A DNA stretch of 64,000 nucleotides, taken from NCBI RefSeq assembly GCF_023091745.1, contig NC_068925.1, positions 73,287,085-73,351,084 of the forward strand, given 5' to 3'. How positions within the stretch are numbered: position 1 is the stretch's first letter; each line of letters starts with the position of its first letter. Source of the stretch: Budorcas taxicolor (taxonomy: Eukaryota; Chordata; Mammalia; Artiodactyla; Bovidae). Shown one piece after another: positions 11,541-23,404 of this stretch. Both the position numbers and the translations under genes were made by a program. The notes under the pieces were generated by a model. That model did no database searches. It was given only the letters and a program-made list of their open reading frames with translations, and had not been told where the DNA came from.

Positions 11541-11964
11541 CCCCTGTCTGGAGCATGTTTCTCTTAGGTGCCTGGTGGCTCACGTTCTCACCTCCCCTGG
11601 TCATTACTTAAATGCCGAGATTTCAGTGACGTTTTCCCTCACAGTCCCACTTAACACTCTGCCAGCCCCACTTCCCTGCACGCCTTATCTATTTCCTGCT
11701 TAATTTTTCATCTTCCTGTCATATAACATACCATTTCTTTTGGCTTATTATCTCAGTTCCACGGGGTAAAGATGTTGGTCTGGTCCATCTGTGATCTATT
11801 ATCAGTGTTTGAAACCGTGTTTGCTTTATGGAAGATGCTCAGTAAGTATTTACTGGAAGAGTGAACCGAGGAACAGTCATGGGAGTCTAGTGCGCGGCAT
11901 GCTGAGCTCTGCCTGTGGGTATTAGCAAAGGCATCAGGGGAGAGACGGCTTTGTGCTATGTCTT

Positions 11965-12105
11965 AGACTGGCAGTTCTCAACCTTTCTCCTGTTAAGACC
12001 CTGTATGGATCAAGGTCCTACAGAGAGACAGTCAGTAGGGTTTGTATATGTTATAAATAAATATTATCTGTATAATTAGCATTATGGTAGTTATGGAGGC
12101 TGAGA
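11965..12105 (+). mobile_element. hAT-type DNA transposon remnant
   Basis: 'ggcagttctcaacctttctc' resembles the hAT terminal CAGTGGTTCTCAACC. The remainder ('taagaccctgtatggatcaa') is diverged. Confidence 0.4.
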
Positions 12106-12639
12106 AGCCCCAAGTCCACCCTCGGTAAGATGGAGACCCGGGAGAGGCAGTGGTTACGTTCCAGTCTGAGAGCGGAAGCCTGGTGTCCCAGCTTGAAAGC
12201 AGTCAGCACGAAGTTGCCCATATCTAACTTTCTGTTCCATGCAGGCCTTCGGTGGACTGGGTGAGGCTACCCACACTAGGGAGGGTGATCTGCTCTCCTC
12301 AGTCTGTTGATTCAAATGTTAATCTCACTTCAGAAACACCCTCATAGCCGCACCCAGAATAATGTTGAACCAAATATCGGGGCACCTGTGTCCCAGTCAA
12401 GTGGACACAGAAAATTCACCAGTAGACACAGAAAATGAACATAAGCAGTGGATTAGGTTCCTGTGCATGACTTCAGATCCACAGTGTCTAGGTTGTTGCC
12501 ATGTCTATATTCTTTTTCCCACAGGTCAAGAAAGAACATTGGAATTCAGATGACAGTGATGTCATTGGGGTAAATTTGAACTAGAATTATTTTAAAAGAT
12601 AAACTACTTTTACACTTGATAGGTCAGAATTTTAGTAAT

Positions 12640-12960
12640 ATGTGACTCATCCTGCCACATGGGTATTGAGGAATGTCCTTAAGGATGGGCAGGGATCTGC
12701 CAAGCAGACAACCAGGAGAACAGTGCTTGGGGCAGACGGAAGAGCATGTGTGAAGATGTGAGGGCACAGAGTGATTGTGGAACCACAAATAATCCGATAT
12801 GATGGAAGCAGGGGGTGCCTGGGAGGGAAGCAGCGAGTGACGAAGCTGTCCAAGACGACATTACAAAGGCCTTTGTTTGCTAAACTAATGGAATTTTATT
12901 CAGAAGGCGGTGAAAGCCATTGAATGGGTCTAAGCAGTGTTGGGTCATATTTTAAATTTT
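12640..12960 (-). repeat. L2-like LINE fragment
   Basis: 'gaagagcatgtgtgaagatg', 'tggaattttattcagaaggc', 'gaaagccattgaatgggtct' and 'aagcagtgttgggtcatatt' match the antisense L2 body. Confidence 0.55.
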
Positions 12961-13452
12961 ACTTTTAATTTTTATAATTTAATCTTTAAAAATTTAAGGT
13001 AAACAAAAATTCATATGGAATAGCATTCAAAATGATATTACAATGAAGAATCTCCCTTCTTGGGATCATCCATGTCTCTAGTATCTTATGTATATTCTAG
13101 TACCTATGTTCATTCTAATATCTTGTTATATGAAGAGACAAGAAAATATTTTTCTATTCTTATCCAAGTGGCAGTAAATTATGCACTGGAATACTGATAC
13201 ACCTTAACGTCACCCTTCTAAAAAGAATGTTCTAGTTAAGAAAAGTTTGCATAGGCAGCAAAGATGATGATATTTAGTTTTTCACTTGGGAGACTGTGTA
13301 CGTTAGGCACATTCTCCAAGTTGGGAAATAGGAGCTGGGCTGAGGGTTAGACGTGGCAGGCTGAGGAAGCTGTGGGATAGCCCAGTGACATGTCCATAGA
13401 GGGTCTTAGGGTCAGGAGAAATGTCTGGTTTGGAAAGATGGATATAAAGCAT

Positions 13453-13555
13453 GTTGTTCTTGCCTGGAGAATCCCAGGGACAGGGGAGCCTGGTGGGCTG
13501 CTGTCCATGGGGTTAACGTGGAGTTGGACATGACTGGAGCGACTTAGCAGCAGCA
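13453..13555 (+). mobile_element. BOV-A2-type SINE, truncated
   Basis: Only the 3' half is present (tgttcttgcctggagaatcc to ggagcgacttagcagcagca), ending in a short AGC run typical of BOV-A2 tails. Confidence 0.88.
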
Positions 13556-13559
13556 GTAT

Positions 13560-15285
13560 ATAGGTAGTGGTTAAAGCTACATTAATGGATGCAGCTTCCC
13601 AGAGAAAGGAGTATATTGGAAAGAGAAGAAGACCAAGAACAGTGCCTTGCTTTGTATTGAGAGAACCGAGGGAGGGGAGTCCATCTCATATGGTGGTAGG
13701 AGTGAGGGCTCAAGGATGTTGTGTGCTCAGAGTTTTGGGCACAGCTAGGAGAACACTTGGCGGCTTTGCTGCCTCAAGCTTTGTGGCAGAACTGGTGCTG
13801 TGAGTGTATCACTGCTGTTGCTGTTGGATGTGGATTCAAAATGTGCAGTGTTGACCTGACCATCAGTGGACCATGGGTATCAATTCCAGAACCACTTCTG
13901 CCTCTGGGACCTGGGTGATGCTGCCATGCTCTTGCAAAAGGGGCCCTGCACAGTTCCTCCATGGGATGCCATCCAGCGACTGGGATGGGTGTCTCTGATG
14001 GGGAGGTTCTCGGTCATGTGCTCACACGTTGGCTGCAGAAGGAAGGTTTATGGTGTTGTCAGCTTCTAGGTGGGAGAGGAGGTCTACTTTGTAAGGTGGT
14101 GACTCCCTAAACATAGACAGACAGTGTGGACCCTGTGTGGCCATGAAGAATGTCACATGCCCATTACAGGTGACAGACGCTGAAGATATGACAATTAGAA
14201 GGTGATTGGTGACCACTGAGACAGTAGTTTCTGGGTAGAGTGAGTGGACTTTTGAGTACAGTGGGTTGAGAAATGACTAGGAAAGGAGGAATCTGAGCCA
14301 TTGTGTGTTGATTATGGTTTCAGGAGAGAAAGAGTGGGGAGGTATATAGAACTTGAAACAGTAGTATGATTATTTTTTAACAGAAATGAGTCTATGAAAG
14401 GGAGATTTGAAGATGAAGGAAGGGAATAGAGAGAGAAGGGTAAGTAGTTGAGGCGGTGGGGTTCCTGAATAGGTGAGGAGTGAGTTTTGATTCAGTGTGG
14501 AAGGATGGTGCTGATGCATATGCTCATGTTTGTGAAGGAGGAATGTGGATGAGAATCGATACTAACGACCCCTGCTCTGTCTGTAAATGGGGAGGTGATG
14601 TTGGCTGAGAATAAGAAGGCACGGGTCAGGTGGGATCTTGAAAAGAGTAGTGAAGATTTGGAATAGCTGTTGATGGGAAGGAGAGTGTTGTTAGAGGAAG
14701 AGGAAAAGGACAGGTCCCAGCTGAGAATGGAGATAGTAGCCCAGTGTCTGCTGTTGAATCTATATGGTGCTGCATTTTGTAGGGCAAGTGTGATAGGAAG
14801 GCAAGGAGAGAGAGAGATGGTGAGGGTTGTGGGAGGGGGGTACTTGAAATGATGTCACAGGGTCTAGTGAAATGGGAAAGGAAGTGAAATCTGGAGAGTT
14901 GATGGTTGGGGGAAAAAAGATGGGGATAGAGATATCAAAGAAAAGCCCAAGAGCAGGCTGGATGGGATAAAGGGAAGGATGAAAGGAATGGAAATATGTA
15001 TAGTCCTTGTGTTGAGTGCTGGTGTGTAAGCTTTCAGAGATGAAGCGGTTCCCAGTCATAACCAGGCGCAGGATATGGAGAGGAAGTGAACGTCACTGGA
15101 ATAGAGAGGTCGGACTGTTGAATGATTTTTTTCCCCTTGAACATTAAGATTCCCTTGTTGATAGCAGGAGATGGGCTGTGGCCAGGTAATGAAGAGGAGG
15201 GACTGAGAATTTGATAAATGGGAGAGTAAATGAAAGACGAAGCCCAAGTTCTGGCATATTTGTAACCATTCAATAGATGTTAACT
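13560..15285. other. Purine-rich intron stretch, unassigned
   Basis: The + strand is rich in GA from about 14270 to 15250 (many gagag, ggaag and gatgg runs). It may be an old LINE body, but no landmark was secure. There is no gene. Confidence 0.5.
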
Positions 15286-15426
15286 ATCAGTAATCAGATA
15301 ACAGTAATGGTATTGCTGAAGGGCACAAATTTTTTTTTTTATGGGGGTGTGGTAGTTTCAGGGGATCTTTATTAAGTGGGTTTTTTTGTTTGTTTATTTT
15401 CTGGTACATGAATCTTGAAGGGGAGC

Positions 15427-15430
15427 TTCT

Positions 15431-15462
<32 letters not shown>
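15427..15462. repeat. Pyrimidine tract (TTTTC)n / poly-T
   Basis: Short CTTTT repeats run into an uninterrupted T tract of about 18 bases. Confidence 0.9.
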
Positions 15463-15463
<1 letters not shown>

Positions 15464-15479
15464 AGTGTCAAACAACTCT

Positions 15480-16690
15480 TATTTGGAACATGAAGTGTGG
15501 AGTTTGAAACTCCCTGCTCCAAACTCCAAGATGGGAAAAAGCAAGGTGCTTGTGAGAGCCAGTGTCAACTAAAGCAGGAAGGTGGTGGGAACAATCCATG
15601 AAGACACTGAGGCTGGGAATTTTCTACATATCATGACAGGTTCCCAGATGACTCAGAGACCTTTAGTGAATGAGACCTTTAGCTGGAGGAAGGTGCAGGA
15701 GAAGAGTAGTGATGGGTAATGTGGGGTTGAAAACAATTTTAAAAAATCAAGTGTAACTGCAGAATTTCCTCTGGATGCTGTGTGTCACCACATAGACTTG
15801 GAAGCCTGGGGACACTTTTCAAGAATGTGAAAGACAGAGTTGTTCTTTTCAATAACACAATGTCATCAGTCTGTGAGAGGGTTACTTTTTGTGTGTATGA
15901 CAGAAAAAATAAAATGATGAAAAAGCCGAAAACTGGTGAATTTGGCTAGTTGAGGAAGCAAAGTGGAGCTGGAATTAACAGAATGGTTTCTTTAGTCCTG
16001 GCAAATAGGCAAAGCTTGCTTGTGCACAAGTGAACCTGATAATTGCCAAATGTCTACTTCAATCTGAGTTGCGTCAAAATCACTACAGCTGAGATTACTG
16101 AGATTGCAGATGCTTTCCTTCCAGTCATACATGTTGGCCTTCAGTGATGAGGCTTACCAGCCTTTCTCAGTGGCCTTTGGCCGTGTGCATTCAACCTGAA
16201 ATTCTTGGGTCTTCACAACATTAAGATTTTGATAAAGAACTCTCTGGAACTATTTGGAATGAGAGGTAGGATTTCTGCTATAAGAAATCCCGGGGGCGGG
16301 GGGGGGAGGGGGGGGGAGTACCCAGGGAGATGTGATTGGCTCCCAAATGGTGCTGTCATGTTTTAGCATACTATTTTTTTTTTTTTAAGTTTGGAATATT
16401 CTCTCTAGCTAATCCACTGAGCTTCAGGCAAATAAGAAAAAACAACAAATTAGTAGCTTGAAATGCTTTTAAACAGCTAAAATTCCAGCTGTTAGGGCAA
16501 TAGTGAGCTAATGCAAAACTGTGTAACAGGCCATCCGTGTGCACACAGATAACGCAATGAGGAAAGTCTTACTTTATATGGTTCCAGAGGCTCCTGAAAA
16601 TAAATTCTCTCCTAAGCCAAACTCTTCAATTCAGTTTAGAAAATATTTGAGACCCTCTCTGAGAAGGTGCTGGCTTTAAAGCTTGTATAG
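15480..16690. other. Intron stretch, mostly unassigned
   Basis: No repeat family was recognised apart from the G-run at 16290-16318 and a poly-T at 16375-16386. Confidence 0.5.
16290..16318 (+). other. G-run with quadruplex-forming pattern
   Basis: After CCC, a nearly unbroken G tract of 25 or more bases is interrupted only by single C or A residues. It gives four or more G-runs with one-base loops on the + strand. Confidence 0.85.
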
Positions 16691-16692
16691 AT

Positions 16693-17345
16693 ATATTAGT
16701 TTTCTAGGGCTGCTGTGACAAATTACCAAGAACTCAATAGAGCAGAAATTTATTCTCTCCCAGTTCTGAAGGCTAGAAATCTAAAATCAAGGTGTCAGCA
16801 GGGCCATGCTCTTTTTGAGGCTCTAGAAAAGAATCTGTTCCATGCCTTTCTCTTCACTTCTGGTGTTGCCAGTCATCCTTGACATTCCTTGGCTTGAAGA
16901 CCTAGCATTCCAACCTCTGTGTTCATAGTCACGTGAGTCTTTCTATCTGTCTGATGAGGACACTGCTGCTGCTAAGTCGCTTCAGTCGTGTCCGGCTCTG
17001 TGTGACCCCATAGATGGCAGCCCACCAGGCTCTACCATCCCTGGGATTCTCCAGGCAAGAACACTGAAGTGGGTTGCCATTTCCTTCTCCAGTGCATGAA
17101 AGTGAAAAGTGAAAGCGAAGTCAGTCAATCGTGTCTGACTCTTAGTGATCCCATGGACTGCAGCCTGCCAAGCTCCTCTGTCCATGGGATTTTCCCTAGT
17201 CATACTGGATTCAGGGTCTGCCATTTTCCAATATGACCTTATTTTAGCTAAGTATACCTGGAACGATAGCCCTATTTCCACATAAGGTTACATTCCAAGG
17301 ATTCTGGGAAAGACTTGAATTTAGGGAGGAACATTATTGAACCTA
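16693..17345 (-). mobile_element. MaLR (MST/MLT1-like) LTR, antisense, split by a SINE
   Basis: 'ctagggctgctgtgacaaat', 'cagaaatttattctctccca' and 'aatcaaggtgtcagcagggc' follow the antisense MaLR LTR. The right arm resumes after the SINE with 'agtcatactggattcagggt'. It is an old solo LTR with no coding sequence. Confidence 0.7.
16961..17205 (-). mobile_element. BOV-A2 SINE nested in the MaLR LTR
   Basis: A (CTG)n head, 'gctaagtcgcttcagtcgtg', a central 'gtgcatgaaagtgaaaagtg' linker and a second BovA unit make the dimeric BOV-A2 structure, antisense. Confidence 0.94.
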
Positions 17346-17389
17346 ATGTAAGAAGCTTCAAAAATGAGTGACAAGTGGCTTCTATCTTC

Positions 17390-17890
17390 AGGAAGATGTA
17401 GTTCCTGATGTAGCTGGGGAACTGGCTGTAGGAAACTTTAATGCAAAGTGATGGATACAGGATAGTGTGAACACACGGAAGGGTGAGTGGCTGGTTGTGA
17501 CTTCTGGGAGCTCTGGGAAGGCTGTAGGCTGGAGATCTGGCAGACCTGAAGGATAACTAGTGTACCAGCTGGCAGAAATTGGGAAACTGGGCCCTCTGGG
17601 CTGAGGGACCTGTCTGAGCAGGCTCAGAGATGCAAGCGTGTGTCCAGTGTGTGGGATGCTCATGCTGCCTGGAGTGTGGGGCCAGAGGATCGCATGGCCT
17701 GTGGGTAGGGCTTGCATGTGACATGGTGGCCACTGGGGAGGGATGGAGCGGAAGGAGGAAGTGCAGGTGGAGCACACAGGAAGTATGAAAAGTGATGGAG
17801 CCCGGTAGTTCATCTCCGTGAATGCCTGCCACAGAATTAGATCTTCAAGAGGTAGAAGAGGGTTCAAGCGGAGGCTGAAGGACCATTCCT
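17390..17890 (-). repeat. Old LINE-like sequence, uncertain
   Basis: GA/TG-rich sequence ('gggatgctcatgctgcctgg', 'gatggagcggaaggaggaag') resembles L2 body. A 159-codon open frame on the - strand has no known domain and is not called. Confidence 0.3.
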
Positions 17891-18000
17891 AAGGGAGCTC
17901 TAGAGGACACTGCTGGGCTCAGAGGTGCTGGACGAGACGACTTCTGTGCCGCGTCTCAGCTCCAAGTTCTGTGACTATTAGGTAGAAATATCTCTTCACT

Positions 18001-18011
18001 AACTGTATTTC
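18001..18011. repeat. Left target-site duplication of the BovB insertion
   Basis: AACTGTATTTC here recurs without mismatch at 22400-22410, just after the BovB 3' tail. Part of the AACT could be shared with the element tail, so the true duplication may be 8-11 bases. Confidence 0.8.
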
Positions 18012-19542
18012 TTGGCAAAACTATTAGTCTTTGCCCTGCTTCATTCCTCATTCCAAGGCCAAAAAAATTTGCCTGTTACTCCAGGTGTTTCTTGACTTCC
18101 TACTTTTGCATTCCAGTCCCCTATAATGAAAAGGACATCTTTTGGGGGTGTTAGTTCTAAAAGGTCTTGTAGGTCTTCATAAAACCGTTCAACTTCAGTT
18201 TCTTCAGTGTTACTGGTTGGGGCATAGACTTGGATTACTGTGATATTGAATGGTTTGCCTTGGAGACGAACAGAGATCATTCTGTCATTTTTGAGCCTGC
18301 ATCCAAGTACTGCATTTCTGACTCTTTTGTTGACCATGATGGCTACTCCATTCCTTCTGAGGGATTCCTGCCCGCAGTAGTAGATGTAATGGTCATCTGA
18401 GTTAAATTCACCCATTCCAGTCCATTTTAGTTCACTGATTCCTAGAATGCTGACGTTGACCCTTGCCATCTCTTGTTTGACCACTTCCAATTTGCCTTGA
18501 TTCACGGACCTGACATTCCAGGTTCCTATGCAATATTGCTCTTTACAGCATCAGACCTTGCTTCTATCACCAGTCACATCCACAGCTGGGTATTGTTTTT
18601 GCTTTGGCTCCATCCGTTCATTCTTTCTGGAGTTATTTCTCCACTGATCTCCAGTAGCATATTGGGCACCTAATGACCTGGGGAGTTCCTCTTTTGGTAT
18701 CCTATCATTTTGCCTTTTCATACTGTTCATGGGGTTCTCAAGGCAAGAATACTGAAGTGGTTTGCCATTCCCTTCTCCAGTGGACCACATTCTGTCAGAC
18801 CTCTCCACCATGACCCACCCGTCTTGGGTTGCCCCGCAGGCATGGCTTGGTTTCATTGAGTTAGGCAAGGCTGTGGTCCTAGTGTGATTAGATTGACTAG
18901 TTTTCTGTGAGTATGGTTTTAGTGTGTCTGCCCTCTGATGCCCTCTTGCAACACCTACCATCTTACTTGGGTTTCTCTTACCTTGGGCGTGGGGTATCTC
19001 TTCACGGCTGCTCCAGCAAAGCACAGCCACTGCTCCTTACCTTGGATGAGGGGTATCTCCTCCCGCTGCCCTTCCTGACCTTCAACATGGGATGGCTCCT
19101 CTAGGCCCTCCTGTGCCTGCGAAGCTCCTCGGGTTGCTTCTCCCAGCCACCGGCCCTGGCCTCGGGCGTGGGTGGCTCCTGCCAGCTGCTGCCCCTGGCC
19201 TCAGGCTGGCTCCTCAGGGTCACCTCCCCTGGCCTCGGGTATGAGGTGGCTTCTCCTGGCCACCCCCGACATCGGACGCAGGGTGTCTCCTCCTGGCCAC
19301 CACTGACCTCGGACGCAGGGTAGCTCCTCCCGGCCGCCACCACTGACCTCAGACGCACGGTAGCTCCTCCCGGCCGCTGCCACTGACCTCGGACGCAGGG
19401 TAGCTCCTCTTGGCTGTTCCTGCGCCGTCGCAGCCTGGCACTCTAGGCCGCTGCCCCTGACCTCGGATGTGGGGTAGCTCCTCTTGGCCGGCTCGCAGCC
19501 GCCTGCGCTTATTGCGCCGGCTCATAACCGCCTGTGCTTACT
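18012..19542 (-). pseudogene. BovB (RTE) LINE, inverted 5' part: 5' region and N-terminal endonuclease
   Basis: Read on the - strand, this starts at the BovB 5' end (about 19542), passes a GC-rich repeat array and a second diverged open region (19030-18551), then encodes the N-terminal apurinic-type endonuclease (18505-18041: ILGISELKWTG, GDWNAKVG). It runs on to 'agacaaatagt' type sequence near 18012. The frame breaks after GVTGKF because of extra T residues near 18062. The rest of the element lies on the + strand from 19543. Only about 70-90 bases of the element are missing between the two parts, as expected of a twin-primed 5' inversion. Confidence 0.9.
19030..19530 (-). repeat. GC- and CpG-rich 37-40-bp repeats in the BovB 5' region
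   Basis: Units containing 'gacctcggacgcagggtagc' start at about 19268, 19305, 19345 and 19385, with more diverged units to each side. The array belongs to the 5' end of the LINE and is the most CpG-dense part of the window. Confidence 0.8.
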
Positions 19543-22399
19543 GCACAAGAGAAGACTCTACGCATGGATATCACCAGATGGTCAACACCAAAATCAGATT
19601 GATTATATTCTTTGCAGCCAAAGATGGAGAAGCTCTATACAGTCAACAAAAACAAGACCAGGAGCTGACTGTGGCTCAGATCATGAACTCCTTATTACCA
19701 AATTCAGACTCAAAGAAAGACTTTATTTTTGGGGGCTCCAAAATCACTACAGATGGTGACTGCAGCCATGAAATTAAAAGACGCTTACTCCTTGGAAGAA
19801 AGGTTATGACCAACCTAGATAGTATATTCAAAAGCAGAGACATTACTTTACCGACTAAGGTCCATCTAGGTAAGGCTATGGTTTTTTCCAGTGGTCATGT
19901 ATGGATGTGAGAGTTGGACTGTGAAGAAGGCTGAGTGCCAAAGAATTGATGCTTTTGAACTGTGGTGTTGGAGAAGACTCTAGAGAGTCCCTTGGACTGC
20001 AAGGAGATCCAACCAGTCCATTCTGAAGGAGATCAGTCCTGGGATTTCTTTGGAAGGAATGATGCTAAAGCTGAAGCTCCAGTACTTTGGCCACCTCATG
20101 CAAAGAATTGACTCATTGGAAAAGACTGTGATGCTGGGAGGGATTGGGGGCAGGAGGAGAAGGGGACGACCAAGGATGAGATGGCTGGATGGCATCATGG
20201 ACTCGATGGACATGAATCTGAGTGAACTCCGGGAGTTGGTGATGGACAGGGAGGCCTGGCGTTCTGCGATTCATGGGGTCGCAAAGAGTCGGACACGACT
20301 GAGCAACTGAGCGACTGAACTGAACTGAGGGAAAACCACTAGACCATTCAGGTATGACCTAAATCAAATCCCTTATGATTATACAGTGGAAGTGAGAAAT
20401 AGATTTAAGGGCCTAGATCTGATAGATAGAGTGCCTGATGAACTATGGAATGAGGTTCATGACATTGTACAGGAGACAGGGATCAAGACCATCCCCGTGG
20501 AAAAGAAATGCAAAAAAGCAAAATGACTGTCTGGGGAGGCCTTACAAATAGCTGTGAAAAGAAGAGAGGTGAAAAGGAAAGATATAAGCATCTGAATGCA
20601 GAGTTCCAAAGAATAGCAAAAAGAGATAAGAAAGCCTTCTTCAGTGATCAATGCAAAGAAATAGAGGAAAACAACAGAATGGAAAAGACTAGAGATCTCT
20701 TCAAGAAAATTAGAGATACCAAGGGAACATTTCATGCAAAGATGGGCTTGATAAAGGACAGAAATGGTATGGACCTAACAGAAGCAGAAGATATTAAGAG
20801 GTGGCAAGAATACACAGAAGAACTGTACAAAAAAGATCTTCATGACCCAGATAATCATGATGTGATCACTAATCTAGAGCCAGACATCTTGGAATGTGAA
20901 GTCAAGTGGGCCTTAGAAAGCATCACTATGAACAAAGCTAGTGGAGGTGATGGCATTCCAGTTGAGCTATTTCAAATCCTGAAAGATGATGCTGTGAAAG
21001 TGCTGCACTCAATATGCCAGCAAGTTTGGAAAACTCAGCAGTGGCCACAGGACTGGAAAAGGTCAGTTTTCATTCCAATCCCAAAGAAAGGCAATGCCAA
21101 AGAATGCTCAAACTACTGCACAATTGCACTCATCTCACATGCTAGTAAAGTAATGCTCAAAATTCTCCAAGCCAGGCTTCTGCAATACGTGAACCATGAA
21201 CTCCCTGATGTTCAAGCTGGTTTTAGAAAAGTCAGAGGAACCAGAGATCAAATTGCCAACATCTGCTGGGTCATGGAAAAAGCAAGAGAGTTCCAGAAAA
21301 ACATCTATTTCTGCTTTATTGACTATGCCAAAGCCTTGGACTGTGTGGATCCACAATAAACTGTGGAAAATTCTGAAAGAGATGGGAATACCAGACCACC
21401 TGGCCTGCCTCTTGAGAAATCTGTATGCAGGTCAGGAAGCAACAGTCAGAACTGGACATGGAACAACAGACTGGTTCCAGATAGGAAAAGGAGTACGTCA
21501 AGGCTGTATATTGTCACCCTGCTTATTTAAGTTCTATGCAGATATCATGAGAAACGCTGGACTGGAAGAAGCACAAGCTGGAATCAAGATTGCCGGGAGA
21601 AATATCAATAACCTCAGATATGCAGATGACACCACCCTTATGGCAGATAGTGAAGAGGAACTATAAAGCCTCTTAATGAAAGTGAAAGAGGAGGGTGAAA
21701 AAGTTGGCCTAAAGCTCAACATTCAGAAAACGAAGATTATGGCATCTGGTCCCATCACTTCATGGCAAATAGATGGGGAAACAGTAGAAATAGTGTCAGA
21801 CTTTATTTTTTTGGGCTCCAAAATCACTACAGATGGTGACTGCAGCCATGAAATTAAAAGACGCTTACTCCTTGGAAGAAAAGTTATGAGCAACCTAGAT
21901 AGTATATTCAAAAGCAGAGACATTACTTTGCCGACTAAGGTCCGTCTAGGTAAGGCTATGATTTTTTCCAGTGGTCATGTATGGATGTGAGAGTTGGACT
22001 GTGAAGAAGGCTGAGCGCCGAAGAATTGATGCTTTTGAACTGTGGTGTTGGAGAAGACTCTTGAGAGTCCCTTGGACTGCAAGGAGATCCAACCAGTCCA
22101 TTCTGAAGGAGATCAGTCCTGGGATTTCTTTGGAAGGAATAATGCTAAAGCTGAAGCTCCAGTACTTTGGCCACCTCATGCAAAGAATTGACTCATTGGA
22201 AAAGACTGTGATGCTGGGAGGGATTGGGGGCAGGAGGAGAAGGGGACGACTGAGGATGAGATGGCTGGATGGCATCACGGACTCGATGGACATGAGTCTG
22301 AGTGAACTCCGGGAGATGGTGATGGACAGGGAGGCCTGGCGTTCTGCGATTCATGGGGTTGCCAAGAGTCGGACATGACTGAGCAACTGAACTGAACTG
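19543..22399 (+). pseudogene. BovB LINE, sense part: C-terminal endonuclease, reverse transcriptase, 3' end
   Basis: It starts in the endonuclease C-terminus (RNQIDYILC-like, then GADCGSDHELLI, 19543-19718). After an inserted 3'-end copy it continues at 20329 with the linker and the reverse transcriptase, whose YADD catalytic box is at 21619-21630, and ends in (GAACT)n. It is dead: a frameshift near 21350, an in-frame stop near 21663 and a further frameshift near 21966 break the protein. Flanking AACTGTATTTC repeats tie it to the inverted 5' part as a single insertion. BovB is known to have spread horizontally among vertebrates; nothing here suggests a recent event. Confidence 0.93.
19719..20328 (+). 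repeat. Duplicated BovB 3' end (copy A) inside the BovB element
   Basis: This 610-base block repeats 21799-22399 (copy B) with only scattered differences. Both copies share unusual variants, including the extra T in the run before CCAGTGGTCATG that ends the frame at GHVWM. It sits exactly between the endonuclease end ('attcagactcaaagaaag') and the next part of the same element ('gggaaaaccactagaccatt'). Confidence 0.88.
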
Positions 22400-22410
22400 A
22401 ACTGTATTTC

Positions 22411-23140
22411 GCCTCTTATTAGTAATCAGGTTTTTGCTTCCTCTTCTCTTTCTTTCTCTCGAGCATCCTCCACCTGCCAGCCCCTGAAGACCCAATAGTG
22501 AGCAAGACAAAGCACCATTTTCCTCTCTTCCTTGTAGCTTTAGCAAAGGATTACAGAGTCAGTTCCCCATAATGTTGCTTGCGTTGAACGTGAGGGAAAC
22601 ATGACAAGGCAATTTTGCCCAGGGTAATGAGTTCTGCTTCAGAGTAGAGCTGCTTTGAAAGACGATTTCAGGAACTTCCTTATGAGGAGGTGGCGAGTAG
22701 GTGGCTGCTTACATGTGTTTGATTTCTGAGTCATCAAAAAGGCTTCTTTGCCTCCCAAAATATCTCCTTCATCCAGGCTGTGGGTACTTTTAATTCCACG
22801 ATTGGAAGCTGATTTCCCTCTGTTAAAATGCAAATACCCTATGGAGAGAGGATATCCATTTACCATCATCAGTCTGTTGCACCTTAATATTAGGATTTTC
22901 TCAACCATTTCTCATGGCAGATTTTTGAGAAAAGCACATGGAGGGAAAGGGAGTCTAGGGGATGAATACTGGACATGGCACAGGTAAACTTTGTCAAAGT
23001 CAGCAGTTTGGATGAACCGCCTGGCTCTGTAGTCCCTTTTGCCTAGTAAGATCCATTATTATGTATTGGCAGGTGTATGTTGGGCCAAAAATGATTATTT
23101 CTGTTGGGAAATTCATGGTTACAAAACCTTCTTTTTTAAG
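22411..23140. other. Intron stretch without recognised elements
   Basis: Ordinary sequence following the BovB; nothing was identified. Confidence 0.5.
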
Positions 23141-23315
23141 GGCTTCCCAGGTGGTGGTAGTGGTAAAGAATAATCCCTAGGTCGGGAAGATTCCCTGGAG
23201 AAGGGAATGGCTACCCGCTCCTCCTCTCCTATGGACAGAGGAGCCTGGCCAGGCTACAGTCCATGGGGTTACAAAGAGTTGGATACGACCAAGCAACTAA
23301 AACTTTCAGTTTCAC
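23141..23315 (+). mobile_element. Bov-tA SINE, internally deleted
   Basis: Head 'ggcttcccaggtggtggtag' and body 'gggaagattccctggagaag' to 'ggttacaaagagttggatac'. About 25 bases of the tRNA part and some of the body are missing. Confidence 0.9.
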
Positions 23316-23404
23316 TTCTTTCCCACCCATACTTCAGTGAAATAATTTGTGTGGTAACGTTTTGCCAAGGCTGTGCTGCATATGGTTTGTGTGTTCATTT
23401 GCCA

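Noticed and set aside
17388..17867. 159-codon open frame on the - strand
   Set aside because: It lies in probable old LINE sequence, has no domain, and a second frame is open over the same interval.
20508..21666. Reverse-transcriptase frames as an active LINE
   Set aside because: The frame is interrupted by at least two frameshifts and a stop, and the 5' part is inverted, so this copy cannot make the full protein.
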